A stretch of DNA of 44,466 bases from an uncultured Pelagibacteraceae bacterium (GTDB lineage: Bacteria; Pseudomonadota; Alphaproteobacteria; Pelagibacterales; Pelagibacteraceae). The notes beneath the pieces are model-generated. The model did not search any database. It was not told the origin of the DNA and saw nothing but the letters and a program-made list of their open reading frames with translations. Position numbers and translations under genes: made by a program. Positions 1 to 7,317 of the stretch are shown piece by piece (position 1 is the stretch's first letter; each line of letters starts with the position of its first letter). The stretch lies in contig CACEKT010000006.1 in NCBI GenBank assembly GCA_902560225.1, forward strand, positions 1 through 44,466, read 5' to 3'.

Positions 1-353
1 CTCTTAAGACTGTTGTTTAATGCTTCTTCTAAATTTGAACCTACAAAACTATTTTCTCCATTTCTCAAATACTTTCTAGAAGGACCTGCAATTTTGCTGG
101 CTAGAATTACCTTGTCTCTCTTTTTTGATTTTTCAAACCAATTTCCAATAATCGTTTCAGTATGACCAAAAGTTTCTTTACGAGGTGGAACTGCGTAAAG
201 TTCTGCAGTATCCCAAAAATTTACACCTTGATCTAAAGCAAAGTCCATTTGATCAAAACCTTCTTCTTGAGTATTTTGCTCTCCCCAAGTCATTGTACCA
301 AGACAAATTGTACTTACTTCAAGATTAGTATTGCCTAATTTTCTGTAATTCAT
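1..353 (-). CDS. Tas-like aldo/keto reductase (partial, C-terminus outside window)
   Basis: Reading leftward from an ATG at 353-351, about 117 residues are open to the window edge. The protein opens MNYRKLGNTNLEVSTICLGT and continues with MTWGEQNT and a region containing WDTAELYAVPPR. This is the N-terminal half of the NADPH-dependent aldo/keto reductase barrel. The ELYAVPPR stretch is typical of the Tas branch (E. coli Tas has a very similar EMYPVPPR segment, from memory), and the aspartate and tyrosine of the usual catalytic tetrad fit at WDTAELY. The physiological substrate of this branch is not established. It is transcribed divergently from the BI-1 family gene at 433. The remaining two thirds, including the NADP-binding C-terminal part, lie outside the window, so integrity cannot be judged. 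Confidence 0.85.
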   Translation of the reverse strand, partial: MNYRKLGNTNLEVSTICLGTMTWGEQNTQEEGFDQMDFALDQGVNFWDTAELYAVPPRKETFGHTETIIGNWFEKSKKRDKVILASKIAGPSRKYLRNGENSFVGSNLEEALNNSLK

Positions 354-396
354 TAGAATTTAGTTAAGTTAACGATTATTAATCTTTTAAGGTATC

Positions 397-425
397 TTGA
401 ATAATTAGTAAAAGACTATTATATT
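397..425 (+). promoter_or_regulatory. Sigma-70-like promoter, probably giving a leaderless transcript
   Basis: TTGAAT at 397-402 and TATATT at 420-425 are separated by exactly 17 bases, a good match to the housekeeping consensus. A start site about 7 bases after the -10 box would fall on or next to the ATG at 433, so the mRNA would have essentially no 5' leader. No Shine-Dalgarno sequence is visible before the ATG, which agrees with that. In such an AT-rich genome chance matches are common. Confidence 0.5.
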
Positions 426-432
426 ATCTATT

Positions 433-1194
433 ATGGAATTTGATAAAAACGGAATATTAAATAGAGCTAAATCTGCTCAACAAACAGCAGTTGCAATGGA
501 TGAGGGCCTAAGAGCCTACATGCTTAAAGTATATAATTATATGGCAACTGGAATTTTATTAACTGGAATTGTTGCACTTATAACATTTAAAATGTCGGTC
601 GTAACTAATGATGCAGGATCTATTACAGGTTTAACTCAAGTGGGTAGTGCAATTTATATGTCAGGATTAAAATGGCTTGTAATGTTGGCTCCTCTAGGAA
701 TAGTTTTTTATATGAGTTTTGGAATTAATAAAATGAGTGCCTCAAAAGCTCAAACTACTTTTTGGGTTTTTGCAGGATTAATGGGCTTATCATTGTCATC
801 TATTTTACTAGTTTACACTGGAATGAGTGTTACAAGAGTTTTTTTCATTTGTTCAGCAACTTTTGGCGCAATGAGTATTTATGGTTATACAACCAAAAGA
901 GACTTAACTAAATTAGGCTCATTTTTAATGATGGGATTAATTGGAATTATAATTGCCTCTATAGTTAACATTTTTATGAAGTCTTCAATGATGTATTTTG
1001 TAATATCTATTTTAGGTGTTTTAATTTTTGTAGGACTTACTGCTTATGATACTCAAAAAATTAAAAACATGTATGCAGCAACTGACACAGGAGAAATAAT
1101 GGGCAAAAAAGCAGTAATGGGCGCCCTTACTCTTTATCTAGACTTTATAAACTTATTTATAATGTTGCTAAGATTATTTGGTCAAAGAAGATAA
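433..1194 (+). CDS. Bax inhibitor-1/YccA family membrane protein
   Basis: This 253-residue polytopic inner-membrane protein has about seven hydrophobic segments after a soluble N-terminus of about 30 residues, and its length is normal for the family. The C-terminal family signature is clear: GLTAYDTQKIKNMY, then LYLDFINLFIMLLRLFG. The two aspartates of that region correspond to the acidic pair thought to gate proton or calcium leak in structurally studied bacterial BI-1 proteins. E. coli YccA, a relative, interacts with the FtsH protease. Whether this protein acts as an ion leak or a protease modulator cannot be told from sequence. It stands alone, with a divergent reductase upstream and a convergent DUF2794 gene ending 8 bases after its stop. 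Confidence 0.9.
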   Translation: MEFDKNGILNRAKSAQQTAVAMDEGLRAYMLKVYNYMATGILLTGIVALITFKMSVVTNDAGSITGLTQVGSAIYMSGLKWLVMLAPLGIVFYMSFGINKMSASKAQTTFWVFAGLMGLSLSSILLVYTGMSVTRVFFICSATFGAMSIYGYTTKRDLTKLGSFLMMGLIGIIIASIVNIFMKSSMMYFVISILGVLIFVGLTAYDTQKIKNMYAATDTGEIMGKKAVMGALTLYLDFINLFIMLLRLFGQRR

Positions 1195-1202
1195 TTTTAT
1201 TT

Positions 1203-1541
1203 TTAAAGTTTTTTCCAGTTAATATTTTTTAGAAGAACTGTTAGATCAAAGGAATTTTTTAAAATTTTACCACTTGCATCTGTAATTAAATATTTTAGAT
1301 TTTTATTCTTAGGTTTAAAGTTTTTACAAATTTTGTATAAAGCATTTTCTGCTGCGTTCCTAAACACACTAAAACTAACTTGTTTACTTGAAATACTTAA
1401 ACCATAATCTCTCCAAGATCCTTCCGAAACCATTTTTGCGTATAAATCTAAAATAATTTTAAGTTCATTTTTTTCAAAAAATTGTTTTTCTTCTATTTTA
1501 TTGTATGGATTATTTACTATTAGTTTTAAGTTACTGCGCAT
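1203..1541 (-). CDS. DUF2794-like small protein
   Basis: This 112-residue soluble protein starts at ATG 1541-1539. An in-frame TTG lies directly upstream, but the ATG fits better. It resembles the alphaproteobacterial DUF2794 family: a core with FEKNELKIILDLYAKMVSEG, then WRDYGLSISSKQVSFSVFRNAAE and a C-terminal YLITDASGKILK strand pattern. No function is known for the family. There is no signal peptide or membrane segment. Its start overlaps the end of ispZ by 11 bases, so the two are translationally linked and transcribed leftward together. The family name is from recognition rather than a search. Confidence 0.75.
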   Translation of the reverse strand: MRSNLKLIVNNPYNKIEEKQFFEKNELKIILDLYAKMVSEGSWRDYGLSISSKQVSFSVFRNAAENALYKICKNFKPKNKNLKYLITDASGKILKNSFDLTVLLKNINWKKL

Positions 1542-2085
1542 CAATTTTATGTTTATTTATTAAAGGTATTTGAAAACCTGTAAAAACTATTGTTATTGGT
1601 AGCATGCCCCAAACTTTAAAATTAACCCAAAATTCCTCTGTTTGAGTTCTCCAGATAAACTCATTTAATATTGCAAGACCTAAGAAAAAAAACATCCATC
1701 TTCTATTTAATATTTCCCATCCAATATCTGTAAGAGGGATTGATTTACCCATAATTTTTTTAAGAACAGGTTCTTTTGTAAAGAATTTTCCAAAAAATAA
1801 AGCTAAAGCAAACAAAATATTTATTATTGTAGGTTTTACATAAATGAATATTGGATCGTTAAAATAAATAGTCAGACCACCAAAAAATGTAATTAGAATA
1901 CCACTGACCAACGGCATTGGGGGAATTTTTCTTTCAAAAAACCAAACAACAGCTAATGCGACTAAAGTTGCAACTATAAGTGGAGGAATTGCAACTGATA
2001 AATTTTTATCATTATTATAATAATAGAAAAAAAATATAGCTAAAGGTCCAAAATCTGTAACAAATTTTAAAAAAGATTTATTCAC
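1531..2085 (-). CDS. ispZ: Inner membrane intracellular septation protein A (YciB/IspZ)
   Basis: This 184-residue multi-spanning inner-membrane protein has five or six hydrophobic segments. The family hallmarks are DFGPLAIFFF at the N-terminus, LLTDIGWEILNRRW-like sequence in the middle (here PLTDIGWEILNRRWMFFF), and NEFIWRTQTEEFWVNFKVWG followed by a last hydrophobic stretch. YciB/IspZ proteins contribute to envelope integrity and septation; no enzymatic activity is known. The start is GTG at 2085-2083, giving the expected MNKSFLKF opening. It is followed in the same direction by the overlapping DUF2794 gene and is divergent from hspQ across an 87-base gap. Confidence 0.9.
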   Translation of the reverse strand: MNKSFLKFVTDFGPLAIFFFYYYNNDKNLSVAIPPLIVATLVALAVVWFFERKIPPMPLVSGILITFFGGLTIYFNDPIFIYVKPTIINILFALALFFGKFFTKEPVLKKIMGKSIPLTDIGWEILNRRWMFFFLGLAILNEFIWRTQTEEFWVNFKVWGMLPITIVFTGFQIPLINKHKIDAQ

Positions 2086-2172
2086 TTTAATACTTTAACA
2101 TATTTGCCACATCACAAAACAATAATATTTTTTAGCATTGATTTTTATTTTTAAATACCCATACTAATGTGA

Positions 2173-2493
2173 ATGCCAATTCAAAAAGCAAAATTCTCAA
2201 TCGGAGATATAGTTAAACATAAACACTTTGAATTCAGAGGTGTTATATATGATGTAGATTTTGAGTTTAATAACTCAGAAGAATGGTATCAATCTATACC
2301 TAAAAATGTGAGACCTAGAAAAGACCAACCATTTTATCATCTACTAGCTGAAAATGATGAAATTACATATGAAGCATATGTTTCACAACAGAATTTACTT
2401 ATGGACGATTCTGACGAACCCATAAAACACCCATTAATTGAGGAAATCTTTTCAGGTAAAAAAGGGTCAAGTTATTTCAAGCTTTCTAACTAA
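2173..2493 (+). CDS. hspQ: Heat shock protein HspQ (hemimethylated-DNA-binding fold)
   Basis: This 106-residue soluble protein has the compact YccV/HspQ barrel: KFSIGDIVKHKHFEFRGVIY near the N-terminus, NVRPRKDQPFYHLLAEN in the middle and TYEAYVSQQNLL near the end. HspQ in enterobacteria is a stress-induced specificity factor for the Lon protease; an older description is binding of hemimethylated DNA. The start ATG at 2173 is preceded by an out-of-use ATGTGA at 2167, and no strong ribosome-binding site is seen. The gene is monocistronic, with a 176-base gap before ccmC. I see no unambiguous heat-shock promoter. Confidence 0.9.
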   Translation: MPIQKAKFSIGDIVKHKHFEFRGVIYDVDFEFNNSEEWYQSIPKNVRPRKDQPFYHLLAENDEITYEAYVSQQNLLMDDSDEPIKHPLIEEIFSGKKGSSYFKLSN

Positions 2494-2560
2494 ATTAATC
2501 TTTATTTAAACACATTTAGCTCAAATCTTAGTCACACTCATCAAGTATTTTGAACCATAT

Positions 2561-2622
2561 TCTGATCAAGAGTGTTAAATTTTAACTTCACATTATTATC
2601 TCCCTCTACATTCTTGATCAGA
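2561..2622. repeat. Inverted repeat in the hspQ-ccmC gap
   Basis: TCTGATCAAGA at 2561-2571 is repeated as its exact reverse complement at 2612-2622. Allowing one G-U pair, the arms extend to 15 positions (2561-2575 with 2608-2622), leaving a loop of about 32 bases. There is no following T-run, so it is not a typical intrinsic terminator. It lies about 48 bases upstream of ccmC and could be an operator, a processed RNA stem or a leader element for the ccm operon. Confidence 0.6.
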
Positions 2623-2669
2623 AAACTCTTTCATAATAAATAGTTTTAGAATAATTCAATAATTAAAAT

Positions 2670-3377
2670 ATGTTTAATTTTTTTGAACCAAATAAAATTT
2701 TTAAAATTACTTCAAGAGCACCCAAGTATGTTTTATTTTTATTCATAATTGTACTTTCAATTGGATTAGTCGAAGCACTAATTTTATCTCCAGAGGATTA
2801 CAAGCAAAGTCATGTAGTTAGAATTATGTATGTGCATGTTCCTTCAGCTTGGATTTCCTTAGGAATTTTTTCATCAATTACTTTTTTATCAATTAGTGGT
2901 TTTGTATTTAAAAATAAAAATTTTTTTTTAATTTCCAAAAGTCTAGCACCTTCTGGTTTTGTTTTTAACATTATAGCATTAGTCACGGGAGCTATTTGGG
3001 GTAAGCCAACTTGGGGTACTTGGTGGGCATGGGACGCAAGAATAACTTCTATGTTAATCCTTGCATTATTTTATGCAATGTATCTTATTTCATGGAGAAT
3101 TTATGAAGATAAAGAAAAAGTTTTTAAAATTACAACTTTTATAACAATCTTAGGAATTGTTAATGTCCCAATAATAAAATATTCTGTGGATTGGTGGAAT
3201 ACACTCCATCAACCAGCTTCAATCAATATTTTATCAAAAAGTTCTATTCATTCCTCGATGCTTTTGCCTTTGATGTTAATGACTGCGGCATTTGCTCTTT
3301 TTTCATTGCTAATTTTCTTAGTGAAATATAATACAGAACTGATAAAAATTAAGAATAGAGGCTTAGATAGATTATGA
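2670..3377 (+). CDS. ccmC: Heme exporter/cytochrome c maturation protein CcmC
   Basis: This 235-residue inner-membrane protein has six hydrophobic segments. It carries the tryptophan-rich heme-handling motif as WGKPTWGTWWAWDARITS around residues 112-129, flanked by the conserved histidines in HVPSAW (about residue 56) and HQPAS (about residue 180). CcmC binds heme and drives its covalent attachment to CcmE in System I cytochrome c biogenesis. It is the first gene of a tight ccmCDEFGH run, and its stop overlaps the ccmD start (ATGA). The usual partners ccmA and ccmB, encoding the ABC subunits that release holo-CcmE, are not next to it. Confidence 0.95.
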   Translation: MFNFFEPNKIFKITSRAPKYVLFLFIIVLSIGLVEALILSPEDYKQSHVVRIMYVHVPSAWISLGIFSSITFLSISGFVFKNKNFFLISKSLAPSGFVFNIIALVTGAIWGKPTWGTWWAWDARITSMLILALFYAMYLISWRIYEDKEKVFKITTFITILGIVNVPIIKYSVDWWNTLHQPASINILSKSSIHSSMLLPLMLMTAAFALFSLLIFLVKYNTELIKIKNRGLDRL

Positions 3378-3601
3378 TAAATGAATTACTTTTTATGAAT
3401 GGATATGGAGCGTATGTATTATCAGCTTTTGGTTTTAGTATGTTAAGTCTGGTATCTTTATATTTAGTAATAAAAATACAATTTGTTAAAGAACAAAATA
3501 AATTTGTTGCTAAATTTGGATCTCTCAATACTAAAAAAGCTAATTCTGCAAAACTACAAAGAATAAATAAACAAATTTTAGCTGACGCCATAAACAACTA
3601 A
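3374..3601 (+). CDS. ccmD: Heme exporter protein CcmD
   Basis: This 75-residue single-span membrane protein has the typical CcmD opening, a short MNGYGAYVLSAFG segment leading into one transmembrane helix, then a lysine-rich cytoplasmic tail. CcmD stabilises the CcmC-CcmE complex and is needed for release of heme-loaded CcmE. It starts inside the ccmC stop codon, indicating translational coupling. At 75 residues it is slightly longer than many homologues, because of the charged C-terminal tail. An open frame on the opposite strand here is only its shadow. Confidence 0.85.
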   Translation: MINELLFMNGYGAYVLSAFGFSMLSLVSLYLVIKIQFVKEQNKFVAKFGSLNTKKANSAKLQRINKQILADAINN

Positions 3602-3611
3602 CTTTTAAACC

Positions 3612-4031
3612 ATGTATGGTAGTAAAGTTAAATTAAGATTCTTATTTATAGTAATACTTTTAATTACTTTAATCTTAACTATTTTTTTAATTCTAAAATC
3701 TCTTGAAGAAAATGTAGTATATTTTCAATCACCAACTGAAATTAAATTATTATCGGAACTAAAAGATAATAAGATTAGAGTTGGGGGTATGGTTAAAAAA
3801 GATTCTATTTCTATAAATGCAAATGAAGTAAGATTTATTATCACAGATTTTAAAAACGAAATAAATGTGATTTATACAGGATCTGTTCCAAATCTTTTTG
3901 CTGAAGAAAAAGGAGTAGTTGCAGAGGGTATTTTAAAAGATAGAAGTGTTTTTTTAGCTACCAAAATTTTAGCAAAACACGATGAAAACTATATGCCACC
4001 AGAAGTAAAAGCAGCACTGGAGGAAAAATAA
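3612..4031 (+). CDS. ccmE: Cytochrome c heme chaperone CcmE
   Basis: This 139-residue protein has an N-terminal membrane anchor (about residues 8-28) and a periplasmic OB-fold domain. The key histidine that covalently binds heme is present at about residue 123 in [12 protein letters not shown], which matches the family HDE(N/K)Y motif with its following tyrosine. CcmE receives heme from CcmC and passes it to CcmF/H. There is a 10-base gap after ccmD. Its 3' end contains a strong GGAGGAA that serves as the ribosome-binding site for ccmF. Confidence 0.95.
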   Translation: MYGSKVKLRFLFIVILLITLILTIFLILKSLEENVVYFQSPTEIKLLSELKDNKIRVGGMVKKDSISINANEVRFIITDFKNEINVIYTGSVPNLFAEEKGVVAEGILKDRSVFLATKILAKHDENYMPPEVKAALEEK

Positions 4032-4032
4032 A

Positions 4033-5913
4033 TTGTTATATAGTGTAATTGGATATTATTCATTAATCTTAGGATTATTATCAGCAATAATTCTAATTTA
4101 TTTTTCAATTAAAAATTTTCAAAACTCAGAATTATTAGATACAAATATTTTATCATTTTCTTTTTTACAATTTTTTTTAGTAGTAATAAGTTTTTTATGT
4201 TTAATTTTGTCTTTTGTGTTATCTGATTTTAGCAACGAAACTGTTTTTAATAATTCGCACACGACTAAACCACTTTTTTATAAAATAAGTGGTACTTGGG
4301 GTAATCACGAAGGAAGCTTATTGCTTTGGCTACTTGTTTTGACATTATTCATTCTGCTATTTTTAATAAAAACAAAAAATCAAACTATAAAGTACAAAAT
4401 TTTAACTTTAGTATTTCAACAAATTATAATAATTGGTTTTTTTATATTTTTAATAAAAACATCAAATCCATTTAATTATTTGTTTCCAGTTCCAGAAGAA
4501 GGATTGGGGCTCAATCCAATATTGCAAGATCCTGCTTTAGCAATACATCCTCCAATTTTATATTTAGGATATGTAGGATCATCAATTATTTTTTCTTCGT
4601 CTTTAGCAGCGACAAGCCTTAATATGATATCAAGCGGTTGGGCATCTCATATAAAAAAGTGGGTATTAATTTCTTGGATTTTTTTAACACTTGGAATTTT
4701 ACTTGGATCAATTTGGGCTTATTACGAACTAGGTTGGGGTGGCTTTTGGTTTTGGGATCCTGTTGAAAATGTTTCTTTAATGCCATGGTTGGCATTGACC
4801 ACGCTTTTGCATTGTATATTAGTCTTAGAAAAAAAGCATATTTTAACATCATGGGTAATAATTTTATCAATAGCAACATTTACCTTAAGTATGAGTGGCA
4901 CATTTTTAGTAAGGTCAGGAATTCTTAATTCTGTTCACACCTTTGCCAATGATCCAGAAAGAGGTTTGTTTATTTTGATATTTTTATTTTCTTTGATTTT
5001 TCTTTCGATATTTATTTTTTTCTTTTTTCACAAAACTAATAATAAAGACTCTAGCAGTTTATTTTGGCTAAGTAAGGAAACTTCAATAATAGCTAATAAT
5101 TGGTTTATGATGTACTTTCTATCTGTAGTATTGATTGGTACTATTTATCCAATATTTCTTGATGTTTTATCATCTCAGAAAATATCAGTGGGACCACCAT
5201 TTTATCACAAACTAATAATCCCTTTTTTAATTCCATTTTTGCTAATTATGGCAATTGGACCCAAATTGGGATGGATCAAGTCTAAATTATTAGAAAAAAA
5301 TCATCTTATTTTATTTTTAATAATTTCAATTTTAATATCTGCAATAATTGTAATAAATTTTAACTCAAACTTTCTTTTAAATACAATCTTAGTTTCATGT
5401 GCATTATATTTATTTATTGTAACCTTAAGAGAGTCCTTCAACAAAAAATATAAAAATATTTCTCAAAATATTTCTCATATTGGATTTAGTCTCTTAATTT
5501 TAAGTATTTTACTTAACAATCTGTCTTCAAGTGAGATTATTACAAATTTGAAAGTTGGTGAGACATTCGAGGCAAATAAAACAAAAATAATTTTTAAAAG
5601 TATAAATCAAAAAGAAGAAAAAAATTATAAATCAATCAAGGGTACTTTTATAATAGAAAATATTGATGGAATTAAAAATAAAATGTATCCGGAACTTAGA
5701 ATTTATAATCAACCAAATATTGTAACTAGCGAAGCTGATATCAAGACAACATTGATGTCAGATAAATTTATAGTAATTAATTTAGTTAAGAATCAAGAAT
5801 ATTTTAATGTAAGGTATCAGGTGAAACCATTTATGTTATGGATTTGGCTTTCTGTAGTTTTGATTTGTTTTGGTGGTTCAATGAGTTTTTTCAAAAAAAA
5901 ATATGAAAAATAA
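4033..5913 (+). CDS. ccmF: Heme lyase component CcmF
   Basis: This large polytopic membrane protein of 626 residues is the normal size for CcmF. It has the WWD-type heme motif WGGFWFWDPVENVSLMPWL at about residues 236-254, the conserved WGNHEGSLLLW (about 90-100) and the histidine in IHPPILYLGY. CcmF works with CcmH to ligate heme to CXXCH motifs of apocytochromes in the periplasm. The start is TTG at 4033, chosen because GGAGGAA ends about 8 bases upstream and the translation begins with the family-like MLYSVIGYYSLILG. The gene follows ccmE after one base and overlaps ccmG by 11 bases. Confidence 0.95.
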   Translation: MLYSVIGYYSLILGLLSAIILIYFSIKNFQNSELLDTNILSFSFLQFFLVVISFLCLILSFVLSDFSNETVFNNSHTTKPLFYKISGTWGNHEGSLLLWLLVLTLFILLFLIKTKNQTIKYKILTLVFQQIIIIGFFIFLIKTSNPFNYLFPVPEEGLGLNPILQDPALAIHPPILYLGYVGSSIIFSSSLAATSLNMISSGWASHIKKWVLISWIFLTLGILLGSIWAYYELGWGGFWFWDPVENVSLMPWLALTTLLHCILVLEKKHILTSWVIILSIATFTLSMSGTFLVRSGILNSVHTFANDPERGLFILIFLFSLIFLSIFIFFFFHKTNNKDSSSLFWLSKETSIIANNWFMMYFLSVVLIGTIYPIFLDVLSSQKISVGPPFYHKLIIPFLIPFLLIMAIGPKLGWIKSKLLEKNHLILFLIISILISAIIVINFNSNFLLNTILVSCALYLFIVTLRESFNKKYKNISQNISHIGFSLLILSILLNNLSSSEIITNLKVGETFEANKTKIIFKSINQKEEKNYKSIKGTFIIENIDGIKNKMYPELRIYNQPNIVTSEADIKTTLMSDKFIVINLVKNQEYFNVRYQVKPFMLWIWLSVVLICFGGSMSFFKKKYEK

Positions 5914-6421
5914 AATATTACCAGTAACTGTAACTTTTATTTTTATTATGATTTTTGTGACTTTTTATAAAGGTTTACAGGACTCAAATATTTATACACC
6001 AGAAACAAGTAGTAATAATGAAATACCAGCTTTTTCGGTTCGATTATTTTACTCAAATGAAATAATAAATTCATCTGAAATTTTTGATTTAGATCAATTT
6101 TATTTACTAAATATTTGGTCTTCTTGGTGTGTTCCCTGTAGGCAGGAGCACTCATTACTAATGGATTTAGTTAAAAACAAAAATATAAAAATTTTTGGTC
6201 TTAATTATAAAGACAAAAAAAGTAATGCTAAAATTTTTTTAAAAGAACTTGGAAACCCATATGAAAAAATAATTTTTGATATAGAGGGTGTTAATGCTAT
6301 TGAATTAGGAGCCTATGGAGTACCAGAAACTTTTTTAATTTTCAAAAATAAAATTATAAAAAAGTATATTGGTCCTCTTAACCAAGATTCTATTGAACAA
6401 ATTAAACAATTAATTAAATGA
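5903..6421 (+). CDS. ccmG: Periplasmic thioredoxin-like reductase CcmG/DsbE
   Basis: This 172-residue protein has an N-terminal signal anchor (residues about 5-22) and one thioredoxin fold. The redox motif is WCVPC with cysteines at residues 76 and 79, preceded by LLNIWSSW. The cis-proline loop is GAYGVPETFLI, as expected for CcmG/DsbE. It keeps apocytochrome and CcmH cysteines reduced before heme ligation. It overlaps ccmF upstream by 11 bases and ccmH downstream by 4 bases (ATGA). Its electron donor (CcdA or DsbD) is not in this window. Confidence 0.92.
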   Translation: MKNKILPVTVTFIFIMIFVTFYKGLQDSNIYTPETSSNNEIPAFSVRLFYSNEIINSSEIFDLDQFYLLNIWSSWCVPCRQEHSLLMDLVKNKNIKIFGLNYKDKKSNAKIFLKELGNPYEKIIFDIEGVNAIELGAYGVPETFLIFKNKIIKKYIGPLNQDSIEQIKQLIK

Positions 6422-6780
6422 AAATACTAAAATTATTTTTTATCTTTCTTTTAATTTTTTCTTTTAACCATCTAAAGGCAGAAAATAAAGACATGAATAA
6501 TAAAATTACAAAAAATTTGCGATGTCTAATTTGTCAAGGACAATCAGTTTATGACTCAGATTCTGAGTTTGCAAATAGCTTAAAGTTTTTAGTGAATAAA
6601 AAAATTAATGAAGGATTAACAGAGAAGGAAATTTATAAATATTTTGCAGATAAATATGGAGAATGGATTTTATATGATCCTACTTTGAACAAAAACACCT
6701 ATATTCTTTGGTTATTACCACTATTAATATTTTTAATTGGTGGTGCAATAATAATTAAAAGTTTTATAATTAAGAAATAA
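6418..6780 (+). CDS. ccmH: Cytochrome c maturation protein CcmH (CycL type)
   Basis: This 120-residue protein has a cleavable signal peptide (residues 1-21), a small three-helix periplasmic domain carrying LRCLICQGQSV with cysteines 36 and 39, and a C-terminal membrane anchor. The LRCxxCQ motif is the signature of CcmH/CycL, which handles the reduced apocytochrome before heme attachment by CcmF. It is the short form without the fused TPR domain, and no separate ccmI/cycH gene is seen next to it. It is the last ccm gene of the run. Confidence 0.92.
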   Translation: MKILKLFFIFLLIFSFNHLKAENKDMNNKITKNLRCLICQGQSVYDSDSEFANSLKFLVNKKINEGLTEKEIYKYFADKYGEWILYDPTLNKNTYILWLLPLLIFLIGGAIIIKSFIIKK

Positions 6781-6793
6781 AAAAATACCTGAC

Positions 6794-7306
6794 ATGATAT
6801 TAAAAAAAATTTTTTATACTTTTTTTATTTTTATTTTTTCATTTTCTTTAATTGCTGAAGAAATAAACATTGATGATAGAAACACAGAATTTAATGTTTA
6901 TACAGGCATGTTTGATTTCAGCGATGATGGAAAAAGATCTGCATTAATTGGTTTCCAACATCAAAATGAAAACTTAAACAGAGATACTTTTTTGGGAAAT
7001 CTTTCACCAATCACTGGTTTTATGATTACTGCAGATAGTGCAGGCTATATTTATACTGGAGTTCAAGCTCAATATAAAGTTGGAGCTTTAAATATTATTC
7101 CAAGTTTTACGCCAGGACTATACCACGAAGGAGATGGCAAGGATCTTGGTCATATTCTTGAGTTTAAAAGTGAGCTTCATTTATCCTTAGATCTTTCCAA
7201 AACAAGTGAACTGGGTTTATCATATAATCATATATCTAATGCAAGTTTGGGAGATAAAAATCCTGGGGCAAATAGTTATATGTTTAACTTTCTTAAAAAC
7301 TTTTAA
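6794..7306 (+). CDS. PagL-like outer-membrane acyloxyacyl hydrolase family protein, catalytic Glu missing
   Basis: This 170-residue protein has a signal peptide (residues 1-21) and a small beta-barrel pattern ending in phenylalanine, as for outer-membrane proteins. The C-terminus carries the PagL family block HISNASLGDKNPG. In PagL, a lipid A 3-O-deacylase, the catalytic triad is His, Ser (H+2) and Glu (H+14). Here His146 and Ser148 are present, but position 160 is Asn in NPGANSY, so the Glu is absent. The protein may be inactive as a deacylase, or may use another residue. It follows ccmH after 13 bases and precedes lldD-like genes by 11 bases. Its role is uncertain. Confidence 0.7.
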   Translation: MILKKIFYTFFIFIFSFSLIAEEINIDDRNTEFNVYTGMFDFSDDGKRSALIGFQHQNENLNRDTFLGNLSPITGFMITADSAGYIYTGVQAQYKVGALNIIPSFTPGLYHEGDGKDLGHILEFKSELHLSLDLSKTSELGLSYNHISNASLGDKNPGANSYMFNFLKNF

Positions 7307-7317
7307 TAATAATATTT

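Noticed and set aside
3349-3597. 82-codon minus-strand frame
   Set aside because: It is a shadow of ccmD, which is supported by operon overlap and family pattern.
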